A DNA stretch of 64,000 bases from Bradyrhizobium nivariense (lineage in GTDB: Bacteria; Pseudomonadota; Alphaproteobacteria; Rhizobiales; Xanthobacteraceae). Positions 52,975 through 61,586 of the stretch are shown one piece after another; position 1 is the first letter of the stretch, and each line of letters opens with the position of its first letter. The position numbers and the translations under genes were made by a program. The DNA lies in contig NZ_JARVWW010000007.1 in assembly GCF_029846715.1 (NCBI RefSeq), forward strand, positions 186,001 through 250,000, read 5' to 3'. Below the pieces are notes generated by a model. The model saw nothing but the letters and a program-made list of their open reading frames with translations. It did no database searches and had not been told where the DNA came from.

Positions 52975-54066
52975 TTGGTAGAATTGGCTTGCTGGAATCA
53001 ATCGAAGCGTGTGGACTGGCCGGTATCGTCGGAACTGGAGACACGCCGGGTGAGCAGGGAAAGCGGCATTGCCTGCAGCGCCGGGGAACGCGGCGCGGAG
53101 CTGACGCAGCGTCTGCTCGCCTTCAGCCGCAAGCAGCTGCTGCGACCAGTAGAGACCGAATGCAGCAAGCTCGTCGATTCCATGCACGAGCTGCTGCGGA
53201 GGAACCTTCGCGAGGACATCGTGATCACTACCCATTTCGATCCGGGTCTCCGGCACGCCTTCGCCGATCCGGTGCAGCTCGAATCGGCGATCCTCAACCT
53301 CGCGCTCAACGCGCAGGATGCAATGGCGTCCGGCGGTCGCTTGACCATCTCGACGGCGAACTCGTCGCTTGATCCCGGCGACCACAATGCGCATCCCGAC
53401 GTCGCCCCCGGCGAGTACGTCGTGATTGCCGTGACCGACAACGGGTCGGGCATGCCGAGGCGCGTGCTGGAACGTGCGTTCGAGCCCTTTTTTACCACCA
53501 AGGAGGTGGGCAAGGGCAGCGGGCTGGGGCTCAGCATGGTCTACGGCTTTGCCAATCAGTCCAACGGCCATGTCACGATCTACAGCGAGCCGGGCCTCGG
53601 AACGACGGTCAGGATCTACCTCCCGGCCGCGATGGTGAAGGCGCAGGGCGCGCCGCTGGCGGTTGAACGGGAGGTGGCGCAGAGCGGTTCTGAAACGGTG
53701 CTGATCGTCGAGGATGATCCGTTCGTCCGCTCCTATGCCGTCATGAGTCTGCAGAGCCTGGGCTACCAGGTCATTTCGGCAGTTGATGGCAAGGAGACCT
53801 TACAGAAGCTCGCGGTCACGCCGCACGTCGATCTCCTGTTCACCGACATTGTGATGCCGGGAGGCGTCAACGGCTGGGAACTGGCGGGCCTTGCGCGCAA
53901 GGCAAAGCCAGATCTGCGCGTGCTGCTGACGTCCGGCTACGCCCTGGAAACGCTGGCGGCGAACGGCCACGTCCGGCAGGGCGCCCTGATCCTGGAAAAA
54001 CCCTATCGCAAGGCGGAGCTTGCGCGCCTGTTGCGGGAGGCTCTCTCCATGCCGGTGTCGGTCTGA
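52975..54066 (+). CDS. 5'-truncated hybrid histidine kinase (ATPase plus receiver)
   Basis: The reading frame begins just after the usual H-box: homology starts at RGAELTQRLLAFSRKQLL, so the phosphoaccepting His and all sensor domains are missing. The HATPase is complete (NLALNAQDAM, VTDNGSGMPR, FEPFFTTKEVGKGSGLGLSMV). A receiver domain follows with VEDDPFVRSY, the phospho-Asp in LLFTDIVMPGG and the Lys in LILEKPYRKAEL. The TTG at 52975 is an arbitrary start. It is probably a decayed gene or a fragment, though a transcribed ATPase-receiver protein is possible. Confidence 0.65.
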   Translation: MVELACWNQSKRVDWPVSSELETRRVSRESGIACSAGERGAELTQRLLAFSRKQLLRPVETECSKLVDSMHELLRRNLREDIVITTHFDPGLRHAFADPVQLESAILNLALNAQDAMASGGRLTISTANSSLDPGDHNAHPDVAPGEYVVIAVTDNGSGMPRRVLERAFEPFFTTKEVGKGSGLGLSMVYGFANQSNGHVTIYSEPGLGTTVRIYLPAAMVKAQGAPLAVEREVAQSGSETVLIVEDDPFVRSYAVMSLQSLGYQVISAVDGKETLQKLAVTPHVDLLFTDIVMPGGVNGWELAGLARKAKPDLRVLLTSGYALETLAANGHVRQGALILEKPYRKAELARLLREALSMPVSV

Positions 54067-54083
54067 ACTGCGTTCAGCGGTCG

Positions 54084-54105
54084 GCCTGCCGCACGAGCGG
54101 CAGGC
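54084..54105. terminator. Hairpin between convergent genes
   Basis: GCCTGCCG-cacgag-CGGCAGGC is a perfect 8-bp stem in the 57-bp gap between the kinase fragment and the OmpA-like gene. No T-run is present. Confidence 0.4.
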
Positions 54106-54123
54106 GGTGAGGTCGTCGTTAGA

Positions 54124-54765
54124 TCATTTCGATGCCGTCTTGTTGTCCATGTTCACGACCTGGACGCGGCGGTTGATCGGGTCGGCGCCGTTGGCGGTAT
54201 CCTTCAGCTTGGTCTTGCCGTAGCCGACGGTGACGAGATCGGTGCCGGTAAGGCCATAGTTCTGCACCAGGTACTTCTTGATGGTGTCGGCGCGACGTTC
54301 AGAGAGGCCCTGGTTGTAGTCTTCGCCGCCAACCGCATCGGTATGGCCGGCGACCACGAAGGTCGAGCCCTTGAGCGACGGGTCGGACAGCGCCTTTCCG
54401 AGCGCCTGCACCGACGGCACCGATGTCTTGGCGATGTCAGCCGAGTTGTAGTCGAACTGGATTTCCAGATCGATCTTCGGCTTGGTCGCCGCGAGCTCGG
54501 CGATCTGCTCGCGTTCGCCCGTCGAGAGCGAACGGGTGGAGCGGTTGCGCACGGTGTTCAGGAATGTCGATTCCTTGGCCTGCACCGCCGGATCGGCCTG
54601 CGGACCGGCGGAGAGGCCGCGGGTCGCCGGCTTGGGCTTCAGCGCATCCAGGATCTGGCCCGCGGAGACGTTGTTGTCGCCGGCCAGGGCCAGCCCCGCC
54701 GTCATCGACAGTGCCGCGGAGAGAGCAATCGCCTTCAGTCCAAAAAACTTATCAAAACGGGTCAT
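54124..54765 (-). CDS. OmpA-family outer-membrane/peptidoglycan-binding protein
   Basis: A 213-residue secreted protein. The signal peptide is FFGLKAIALSAALSMTAGLALAG. The OmpA C-terminal domain (about 97-210) has LEIQFDYNSADI, VVAGHTDAVGGEDYNQGLSERRADTIKKYL, VGYGKTKL and the closing ADPINRRVQVVN, which together bind peptidoglycan. The N-terminal part is a flexible linker and has no barrel, so it is probably periplasmic. ATG 54765 follows GAGGAT. It stands alone. Confidence 0.92.
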   Translation of the reverse strand: MTRFDKFFGLKAIALSAALSMTAGLALAGDNNVSAGQILDALKPKPATRGLSAGPQADPAVQAKESTFLNTVRNRSTRSLSTGEREQIAELAATKPKIDLEIQFDYNSADIAKTSVPSVQALGKALSDPSLKGSTFVVAGHTDAVGGEDYNQGLSERRADTIKKYLVQNYGLTGTDLVTVGYGKTKLKDTANGADPINRRVQVVNMDNKTASK

Positions 54766-55288
54766 TGTCGTATCCTCGCTGTTACGCCTGATGGCGATTT
54801 GATGCTGCGAGCATAGGGAAGGTTCAAAGGGCCTGATGTGATCCTCGTCACGTTCAGAAATGGCCGAAATTCCATCCGTATTTTAGCAGCCGAACCGGTC
54901 GGCATCCATCGCATTCAGCTAGCGGCAGTGGCCTACCGCCGGTGCAGCATAACGTCTGCGTCGGGAAGTAACGCTGTCTCATTCGATCCGCGAAAGCAGC
55001 GTATAAATCCTTCACGTCTTTTCGAATTGGTCTTCCGCGACTCGCTGGACTTCGGGCCGTAGCGGGTACAGTCTCCTTGCCATTGCTCGTCACCAGCGGT
55101 TATTGCCGATTGCGTCAGCCGCCCGAAAAGTAGCCGTCGCAGCGTCTCTCAGCTCGGTTCGAGCAGCAGAAATCCCCGGGTGATCCAGATCACAGTGCGT
55201 CGTTGTGAACTGGATCAGATTGCTCTCATCGGATCGGCTGAGGCTGATCCGAGAGCAGCGAAGAAGTTTGGATCAGGGGAGAATGATC
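54766..55288. other. Intergenic region, 523 bp, no gene recognised
   Basis: The gap lies between the divergent OmpA-like and caspase-like genes and should contain both promoters. Short frames within it have no ribosome sites. I see no defensible RNA or operator. Confidence 0.5.
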
Positions 55289-56701
55289 ATGCGCTTCTTG
55301 ATCGCAGTAATTTCAGTCGCAGCATTTCTCGTCAGCGGCAACGCAGCTTTCGCCGACAAGCGCGTCGCCTTTGTGGTCGGCAACGCCGCCTACAAGAATG
55401 TCCCGCAGCTCCCCAACCCCGCGATCGATTCTAAGGCGATGGCCAGGGTGCTGCGCAATGTCGGCTTCGATGTCGTCGAGGGCTCCAACCTCACCCGCGA
55501 CGCCATGACTGCAAAACTCTTGGAGTTTGGCAAGAAGAGCGAAGCCGCCGATGTCGCCGTGTTTTTCTATGCCGGCCACGGGATTGCCGTGAATGGTGTC
55601 AACTACCTGTTGCCGATCGACGCAGACCTGAAATCCGAGATCGACGTCAAGCTCGGCGCGGCGATCAATGTCGACATCACGCTCGATCAGACCATGGGGG
55701 ATGCGAAGGTGAAGCTCGTATTCCTGGATGCCTGCCGTGATAACCCTTTCGCGGCAAAGATCCGATCGGCCAAGGCCACCCGCTCCGTCAATGTACAGAC
55801 TGGCCTCGCCGAGATGAAGTCGGGCGAGGGCACGCTGATTGCCTTTGCCACCGGTCCCGGCCAGACCGCGCTCGACGGCGAGGCCGGCACCAACAGCCCG
55901 TTCACCCGGGCCCTCGTCGCCAACATTGCCCAGCCGGGCGTCGAGATCCAACAGGCCATGACCAAGGTTCGTGCCCAGGTCAGTGACGACACCAGCAAGG
56001 GCCAATTGCCCTGGGGACACACCAACCTCACCGGCAACGTCTATCTCAATCCCGTTGGCGCGTCGGCCGCGGCCACGATCGATCCGTCGAACGCGCCGGT
56101 GTCGGCCGCGACCAAGCAAGGCTCCGACATCGAGCTCGAGTTCTGGCGCTCGATCAAGGACACCAACAAGGTGGAAGAGCTCAACGCCTATCTCACCAAC
56201 TATCCGAACGGCACGTTCAAATCGATCGCGCTCGCCCGTATCGCGGCGTTGCAGGATGGACCGTCCAACACCACCCGCAACCTGTCGGCCGGGATCGATC
56301 CCGCGACTTTCACCGAAGAAGCCAACCAGATGTCCGAAGACCAGATCGGTCTCGACAAGGGGCAGCGCCGGGACGCGCAGCGCCGCCTCACCGGGCTCGG
56401 CTTCGACGTCAAGGTGACCGGGAAGTTCGACGACGAGACCCGTTCCGTGATCAAGCGGTGGCAGGCGGCACGTGGCTATCCCGCCACCGGTTACCTCAAC
56501 AAGCCCCAGCACAAGGCTCTGCTATCGGAGATCGTTTCGACCCGCACTGCCTCCTCCGAGCAGGCAGACGATGAGCCGGCGCGTCGCCGTTCCTCCGGTG
56601 GTGGCGGCCGGCGCCATTATAGTAGTGGCGCCGCCGCCCCGACGGGCGGCCCCGGAGGTCTGCTCGGCGGCATGATGGGCGGATTGTTCGGCCGCCGCTG
56701 A
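55289..56701 (+). CDS. Caspase-like (peptidase C14) secreted protein with peptidoglycan-binding domain
   Basis: A 470-residue protein. Signal peptide RFLIAVISVAAFLVSGNAAFA; caspase p20-like domain about 25-245 with H97 in FYAGHGIAVNG and C149 in FLDACRDNPF as the catalytic dyad. A linker leads to a PG_binding_1-type helical domain at about 355-415 (DAQRRLTGLGFDVKVTGKFD) and a Gly-rich tail (GGPGGLLGGMMGGLFG). ATG 55289 is preferred because GGGGAG is 7 nt upstream; ATG 55283 is close to the site. Such metacaspase relatives are common in alphaproteobacteria; their targets are unknown. Confidence 0.9.
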   Translation: MRFLIAVISVAAFLVSGNAAFADKRVAFVVGNAAYKNVPQLPNPAIDSKAMARVLRNVGFDVVEGSNLTRDAMTAKLLEFGKKSEAADVAVFFYAGHGIAVNGVNYLLPIDADLKSEIDVKLGAAINVDITLDQTMGDAKVKLVFLDACRDNPFAAKIRSAKATRSVNVQTGLAEMKSGEGTLIAFATGPGQTALDGEAGTNSPFTRALVANIAQPGVEIQQAMTKVRAQVSDDTSKGQLPWGHTNLTGNVYLNPVGASAAATIDPSNAPVSAATKQGSDIELEFWRSIKDTNKVEELNAYLTNYPNGTFKSIALARIAALQDGPSNTTRNLSAGIDPATFTEEANQMSEDQIGLDKGQRRDAQRRLTGLGFDVKVTGKFDDETRSVIKRWQAARGYPATGYLNKPQHKALLSEIVSTRTASSEQADDEPARRRSSGGGGRRHYSSGAAAPTGGPGGLLGGMMGGLFGRR

Positions 56702-56884
56702 GAGGCCAAGGGCGACGAGGAGGCGGCTCAATCCGGGCCACCTTCCCTGTTGGAAACCTGCGCTCACCCTTCGTCGCAAAGCCGTCGTCGCATGGCCTGC
56801 CTGCGAACAAGAATTTGGCCAGATGCGCGCCTAGCAAAGCACTTCATCCGGCAACCGCAGATAAGAGGAGCCGAGTTCCATCCA

Positions 56885-57199
56885 GTGCCGAGGCCAAGTG
56901 ATTACCAGCTCTATCGCAGTGGCCCGCCGGATCGGACTGTGTCCCTGAGCTCCATGCCCATCTACATCGGCGCGGCAATGATCGCGGTGGCGATTCTGCT
57001 GTCGACGCTGATCACGGGGCTGACCTCCCGCTATGTCGGGCTTGAAGGGCCGACCGACGAGAACATGTGGCTGGTCGATCGTCTCACTGGCAGCGTCTAT
57101 CGCTGCCAGGCGGAGGAGCGCGGCAGGGCCTCGTGCGAGCCGGACGTCGCCACGGGTAGCCTCGGTGACCGGTCCAAGGCGCCCAAGGGGGGCCGCTGA
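56885..57199 (+). CDS. Small single-pass membrane protein
   Basis: About 104 residues if GTG 56885 is the start; ATG 56954 is the alternative and would give 81. One hydrophobic helix (PIYIGAAMIAVAILLSTLITGL) is followed by a soluble part with two cysteines (VYRCQAEERGRASCEPD) and a basic Gly-rich end. The clean high-GC codon use argues that it is coding. No family recognised. It lies 183 bp after the caspase-like gene. Confidence 0.55.
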   Translation: MPRPSDYQLYRSGPPDRTVSLSSMPIYIGAAMIAVAILLSTLITGLTSRYVGLEGPTDENMWLVDRLTGSVYRCQAEERGRASCEPDVATGSLGDRSKAPKGGR

Positions 57200-57319
57200 G
57201 CCCTCTGCCTTCGCACCGCAACAAGAAAATTGTCTTCTCCACGAAACGTCTTCGCCAGCGAATACGTAATTGCGAAGGCCGGCATGACGCCGGTTTCGTT
57301 TTACGGAGGAGACTTTTCG

Positions 57320-57568
57320 ATGAAGATCTTGCTTACAGCCGCAGCTTTTGTCGCGTTCGCCGTTTCCCCTGCATCGGCCGCGATGATGGCGTGCACCAGC
57401 GACAACATGATGAAGTCCGCCGCCATGATGGGCGGCACCGCGGATACGCCGGCCAAGACGGCCATGAACAAGGAAATGGCCATGGCCAACACCGACATGA
57501 GCAACGGCAAGATGAAAAGCGCCTGCATGCACTACATGAAGGCGCAGAAGGCCATGTCGATGAAGTAG
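57320..57568 (+). CDS. Methionine-rich secreted peptide
   Basis: An 82-residue protein with a signal peptide (ILLTAAAFVAFAVSPASA). The mature part of about 62 residues has 15 Met and two Cys (C25, C69), e.g. CTSDNMMKSAAMMGG and MAMANTDMSNGKMKSACM. Met-rich periplasmic proteins often bind copper or scavenge oxidants, which is only a guess here. ATG 57320 has GGAGG upstream; a terminator-like hairpin (57273-57298) lies in the leader and a true terminator follows the gene. Confidence 0.75.
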   Translation: MKILLTAAAFVAFAVSPASAAMMACTSDNMMKSAAMMGGTADTPAKTAMNKEMAMANTDMSNGKMKSACMHYMKAQKAMSMK

Positions 57569-57590
57569 GCGCGGGTCGCGCAACCATCCG

Positions 57591-57623
57591 GCCGCGCTGT
57601 CAGCAGATGGCAGCGCGGCTTTT
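57591..57623 (+). terminator. Rho-independent terminator
   Basis: GCCGCGCTG pairs with CAGCGCGGC over an 11-base loop and is followed by TTTTCTTT. It ends the methionine-rich gene. Confidence 0.75.
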
Positions 57624-57686
57624 CTTTGGCCGCTGCTTTGCCGTCTCCTTTCTCCTGGCGCGAATCCCGCTACATTCCTTCCCGCA

Positions 57687-58850
57687 ATGTCCCGCGCGCC
57701 CAAACCGCTTCCACTCACCACGACACAAGCCCGGCAGATCTGGCTTCATGCCCAGCGGCTGGATGAGCGCGCGCCGTTCGGTGACGGCGCGCAGGCCGTC
57801 GCCGACGCGGTCGCCCATCTCGGCTATGTGCAGATCGACACCATCAACGTGATCGAGCGCTGCCATCACCACATCCTGTTCAGCCGCATCCCGTCCTACC
57901 GCCGCGCCGATCTGCGCGACGCCCAGAGCGTGGACAGAAGCGTCTTTGAATATTGGACGCATGCGCTCTCTTACGTGCCGGCCGGCGACTTCCGCTTCTT
58001 CCTGCCGGCGATGCGCGAGCACCGCCGCGAGGGTCACAAATGGTTCGCCTCGGTGAAGCCTGCCGACATGCGCAAGGTGATGCGGCTCCTTCGCGCCGGC
58101 CCGCTGACGATCCGCGACATCGAGGACGACGTGCTCACCGAGAAGGAGCATCTCTGGCAAAGCCGAAAGCCCTCGAAGCGGGCGTTGCAGCTCGCCTTCT
58201 ATACGGGGGCCGTGACCATCAGCGAGCGCCAGGGCATGCTCAAGACCTATGAGCTGATGACGCGCCATTTCGGCTGGGACAAGCTGCCGAAGCCGGCGCC
58301 GGCAAAGGACATTACGGCCTATCTGCTCGACCGCGCGCTGCGATCGCAAGGCGTGGTGAGCCTCGATTCGGTCTGCCATCTCGACGCGCCGCGCAAGACG
58401 GCGGTGGCCGGCCTGATCGCCTCGCGTGTCCGCCGTGGCGAGCTCGTGCCTGTCGCCATCGACGGTGCCGGCAAGCAGGAGCACTGGGCGCTGCCGGCTG
58501 CGCTCGAGCCGGGCGAGCGCGCGCCGCCTGATCTCGTCCATATCCTCTCGCCGTTCGATCCGCTGATCATCCAGCGCAAGCGCACCAATCTCATTTTCGG
58601 CTACAACCATTTGTTCGAGGCCTATGTGCCGAAGGCCAAACGCAAGCTCGGCTATTTCGCGCTCCCCGTGCTGGTCGGCGACGAGATCGTCGCCGCGCTC
58701 GATCTGAAGACCGACCGACAGGCGAAGAAGCTGCTGATGCAGAAATGGACCTGGGTCGGAGAGGGGAAGAAGACCGCGGGGCGCAAGGAACTGAAGCAAA
58801 AGATCGAAGAGGAGCTTGATCGCTTCGAGGGGTTTCAACTGGCGGAGTAA
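57687..58850 (+). CDS. YcaQ-family winged-helix DNA glycosylase
   Basis: A 387-residue member of the HTH_42 (YcaQ/AlkX) family. The catalytic-region motif QID is in LGYVQIDTINVIERCHHHI (about 46-64), followed by RIPSYRRADL and the Trp/His-rich core FEYWTHALSYVP. The C-terminus has HILSPFDPLIIQRKRTNLIFGYNHLFEAYVP, very typical of the family. YcaQ of E. coli removes alkylated bases and opens interstrand cross-links. Spacing suggests a single-gene unit. It ends 4 nt before an 88-bp palindromic element. Confidence 0.87.
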   Translation: MSRAPKPLPLTTTQARQIWLHAQRLDERAPFGDGAQAVADAVAHLGYVQIDTINVIERCHHHILFSRIPSYRRADLRDAQSVDRSVFEYWTHALSYVPAGDFRFFLPAMREHRREGHKWFASVKPADMRKVMRLLRAGPLTIRDIEDDVLTEKEHLWQSRKPSKRALQLAFYTGAVTISERQGMLKTYELMTRHFGWDKLPKPAPAKDITAYLLDRALRSQGVVSLDSVCHLDAPRKTAVAGLIASRVRRGELVPVAIDGAGKQEHWALPAALEPGERAPPDLVHILSPFDPLIIQRKRTNLIFGYNHLFEAYVPKAKRKLGYFALPVLVGDEIVAALDLKTDRQAKKLLMQKWTWVGEGKKTAGRKELKQKIEEELDRFEGFQLAE

Positions 58851-58854
58851 CGAC

Positions 58855-58942
58855 CGTAAGGTGGATTAGCGCAGCGTAATCAACCTCTTTCGCTTCCGCG
58901 GAGGCAAACAGTGGTGGGTTACGCTGCGCTAATCACCCTACG
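58855..58942. repeat. 88-bp palindromic element overlapping a coding end
   Basis: The left arm (58855-58885, core GATTAGCGCAGCGTAA) and the right arm (58913-58942, core TTACGCTGCGCTAATC) are inverted with few mismatches. The right arm encodes the last residues and stop codon of the DUF2809 gene on the minus strand. A related type is common in bradyrhizobia and Rhodopseudomonas, from memory. Confidence 0.8.
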
Positions 58943-59383
58943 CATCGCGGTGAGACGGTCGATCCAGACGCCAAACACAATCCCGATCGCATAAGCGACC
59001 AAATTCCACAGCGAAAAAATGCGCCCCAACAGCAGCGCGCCCGCGGTGGTGAGTCGAAATGCATCGAGCCATGGCGCGTGCACCAGCCGGGAGAACTCGA
59101 CCACGACCGCGATCACTATCGCGATGGCCGCCATCTGCGTCCGCGACAGCCGCGGCAGCAAAACTCCGACCAGCAGAAACACCATCGTGGCCCACAGCAG
59201 CGAGCCACCATACTTCACGATGAAGGCGGGCAGGCCGAGCGGAAAGCCGTACCAGCGCAGCGAGAGTCCGCAGGCGATCACCGCGAGCGCCAGCCCGGCG
59301 CGGATCAGCGATGTCCGTAACGGCGCAACAGGTTGATCCGGCTGCGCCCCTTGCATTGCTCGCTCCATTGACTCTTGGCCCAT
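58919..59383 (-). CDS. DUF2809-type small membrane protein
   Basis: A 154-residue membrane protein with four helices (about 27-45, 57-77, 81-101, 120-142). Motifs WYGFPLGLPAFIVKYGGSLLWATMVF and VVVEFSRLVHAPWLDAFRLT are typical of DUF2809. ATG 59383 was chosen; ATG 59368 has a slightly better ribosome site. The final residues RRVISAA and the stop codon come from the right arm of the palindromic element. The family has no known function. It is divergent from the MFS gene. Confidence 0.8.
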   Translation of the reverse strand: MGQESMERAMQGAQPDQPVAPLRTSLIRAGLALAVIACGLSLRWYGFPLGLPAFIVKYGGSLLWATMVFLLVGVLLPRLSRTQMAAIAIVIAVVVEFSRLVHAPWLDAFRLTTAGALLLGRIFSLWNLVAYAIGIVFGVWIDRLTAMRRVISAA

Positions 59384-59436
59384 GATGCTCAAAACCGGCT
59401 CTCAGCCAATAAAAGCAACAACCCCGGGGGGAAGCC

Positions 59437-60768
59437 ATGAGCCACACCACGACCTATGCCGGTTCGACCGGCGCCGCCAAGTCGGAAATCGAGACCTCGA
59501 CCATCCGCGCCATCTCCTGGCGCCTGATTCCGTTCCTGGTGCTGGCCTACTTCTTCTCCTATCTCGACCGCGTCAATCTCGGCTTCGCCGCGCTGACCAT
59601 GAATGCGGAGTTGAAGTTCACGCCGCTGATCTTCTCCTGGGGCGCCGGCATCTTCTTCATTGGCTATTTCATCTTCGAGGTGCCGAGCAATCTGGCGCTG
59701 GAAAAGTTCGGCGCCAGCCGCTGGATCGCTCGCATCATGGTGACCTGGGGCATCATCTCGGCGCTGATGGCGCTCACGAGCGGCGTCACGAGCTTCTACG
59801 TGCTGCGCTTCCTGCTCGGCGTGGCCGAAGCCGGGTTCTTCCCCGGCATCATCCTCTATCTCACCTATTGGTATCCGGCCGAATATCGCGCCCGCTTCCT
59901 CGCGGCCTTTGCCATCGCCGTTCCGGTCTCGACCCTGATCGGCGCGCCGATTTCGGGCCTGCTGCTCGGGCTCGACGGTGCGATGGGCCTGAAGGGCTGG
60001 CAGTGGCTCTTCATCATCGAGGGCATCCCTTCCGTGCTGCTCGGCGTCGTCACCTGGTTCTATCTCACCGACAGGCCGGAGAAGGCGGACTGGCTCTCGG
60101 CCGAGCAGAAGGCCTGGCTCAAGTCCAGGCTCGATTCGGAAGTCGCGGCCAAGCAGGCGGTAAAGCATCTGTCGCTCGGCGCAGCCTTGTCGTCGCCGAA
60201 GGTGATCGCGCTCAGCCTGGTCTATTTCGGCTTCGTCGGCGCGCTCTACGGCATGCAGTTCTGGCTGCCGCAGATCGTCAAGGCGTTCGGCCTCACCAAC
60301 GCGCAGACCGGCTTCGTCACCGCGATCCCGTATCTGTTCGGCACCATCGCGATGATCCTGTGGGCGAGGCACTCGGACGCCACGCGTGAGCGCGTGATGC
60401 ATGTCGGCGCGCCGCTGCTGCTCACCGCCGCTGCGCTTGCCGTCTCCTCCTATCTCACCGATCCTGCCATGACCATGGTGGTGCTGACGGTCGCCGCGAT
60501 CGGCGTGTTCTGCTGCTTCGGCGTGTTCTGGACCCTGCCGACCGCCTGGCTTTCCGGCACGGCGGCGGCCGGCGGCATCGCCCTGATCAACTCGATCGGC
60601 AACCTCGCCGGCTTTGGCGGTCCTTACCTGATCGGCTGGGTCAAGGAAGCCACCGGCCAGACCTCGACCGGCCTGCTCGTGCTGGCAGTCCTGCCTCTGC
60701 TCGCCGGCATCCTGGTCTTCATCGGTGGCCACGACAGCAAGCACGAGTTCGCCGAACAGGCGCGGTAG
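59437..60768 (+). CDS. MFS transporter, anion:cation symporter family
   Basis: A 443-residue, 12-helix major facilitator. The loop motif FFSYLDRVNLGFAALTMN, the SWGAGIFFIGYFIFEVPSNL segment and RFLLGVAEAGFFPGIILYL are hallmark sequences of the ACS family, which imports organic anions such as tartrate, hydroxyphenylacetate or phthalate. ATG 59437 follows GGGGGGAAG. No catabolic gene lies next to it, so the substrate cannot be assigned. Confidence 0.92.
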   Translation: MSHTTTYAGSTGAAKSEIETSTIRAISWRLIPFLVLAYFFSYLDRVNLGFAALTMNAELKFTPLIFSWGAGIFFIGYFIFEVPSNLALEKFGASRWIARIMVTWGIISALMALTSGVTSFYVLRFLLGVAEAGFFPGIILYLTYWYPAEYRARFLAAFAIAVPVSTLIGAPISGLLLGLDGAMGLKGWQWLFIIEGIPSVLLGVVTWFYLTDRPEKADWLSAEQKAWLKSRLDSEVAAKQAVKHLSLGAALSSPKVIALSLVYFGFVGALYGMQFWLPQIVKAFGLTNAQTGFVTAIPYLFGTIAMILWARHSDATRERVMHVGAPLLLTAAALAVSSYLTDPAMTMVVLTVAAIGVFCCFGVFWTLPTAWLSGTAAAGGIALINSIGNLAGFGGPYLIGWVKEATGQTSTGLLVLAVLPLLAGILVFIGGHDSKHEFAEQAR

Positions 60769-60776
60769 CCTACGTC

Positions 60777-60796
60777 GCCCTGGCGAAAGCCAGGGC
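60777..60796. other. Hairpin with GAAA tetraloop
   Basis: GCCCTGGC-gaaa-GCCAGGGC is a perfect 8-bp stem 8 nt after the MFS stop codon. It resembles the left hairpin of the 103-bp element at 20584 in loop sequence, and may be a fragment of that kind of repeat or a pause site. Confidence 0.5.
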
Positions 60797-60837
60797 ACAT
60801 ACCCCGTGGGCCCTCTTGGGGCGCGCGGGGAGACGGC

Positions 60838-61191
60838 TTAGGCGTTGGCAGCCGTTCTTTGCGAACCGGCCAGCCCGAGAAAGACGAGCATGGCGCGGTT
60901 AAGGCGTACGACGTCCTCATCATCGAGGCGCCCAACACGCGTCGCGACCTTGGATTTCGGGACCGTCGTGATCTTGTCCACCATGAGCCGTGAAGGAGCT
61001 CGAAGGCCGTTGCCTTCGTTCGGCTCAACTTGCAGCCGGAATAGAGGCGCTTCGGTTCCGTCGGTCGTGAAGGCGCAGATGGTGATTGAGTCCGTGGCGT
61101 CAAAGCTGTCGTCCTGCACAATGACGAAGGGGCGCGGCTTGCCTGCGTAGTCCTTGCCGCCTGCCACCGTCCAGATATCGCCTCGCTTCAT
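60838..61191 (-). CDS. PemK/MazF-type toxin
   Basis: A 117-residue endoribonuclease-type toxin. KRGDIWTVAGGKDYAGKPRPFVIVQDD is the beta-barrel start of the MazF family; SITICAFTTDG, SRLMVDKITTVPKSKV and the end LNRAMLVFLGLA complete it. It should cut mRNA when free. ATG 61191 overlaps the antitoxin stop in ATGA, so antitoxin is made first. No toxin residue is obviously lost. Confidence 0.9.
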   Translation of the reverse strand: MKRGDIWTVAGGKDYAGKPRPFVIVQDDSFDATDSITICAFTTDGTEAPLFRLQVEPNEGNGLRAPSRLMVDKITTVPKSKVATRVGRLDDEDVVRLNRAMLVFLGLAGSQRTAANA

Positions 61192-61412
61192 TCGTCGGCC
61201 CAATCCGAAATGGCATCGATGAAGGCTTGGTCCTCGGATTCATGAGCGCTGGTTGCGACCGCAAGGGATTGGCGGTGGGCTTCGGATCGGAAGGATGCCG
61301 AGCGAACATCCGGCACCCAAATCTGGATCGGCCGCAGCCCTTGTGCGCGCAGTCGATCTCGGTGCGCTCGCACCTTCACACGGGACGACCGGGGCTTTGA
61401 GGGGCCGGGCAT
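61188..61412 (-). CDS. MazE-type antitoxin (DUF3018)
   Basis: A 74-residue protein of the MazE-like DUF3018 group: SSRVKVRAHRDRLRAQGLRPIQIWVPD at the N-terminus is the DNA-binding part, and the end ESEDQAFIDAISDWADE is the acidic toxin-neutralising tail. ATG 61412 is chosen as the start of that homology. It is upstream of and overlaps the toxin by 4 nt, the standard antitoxin-toxin order with autoregulation. Confidence 0.87.
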   Translation of the reverse strand: MPGPSKPRSSRVKVRAHRDRLRAQGLRPIQIWVPDVRSASFRSEAHRQSLAVATSAHESEDQAFIDAISDWADE

Positions 61413-61586
61413 TCGCACTCCATCGGTTACATGTAACCTTAGCATGCAATACTGCGCCTCGCCAGCGGACCCGCCGGCGATTCTTGCCACCCCTTAACGA
61501 TCACGCTTTTCTGATGACTGACGATTATTGACTTTCATCAGTGATTAGTCGACATTCCTCTCATTGCAGCCGCGGAGTGTCCTTCG

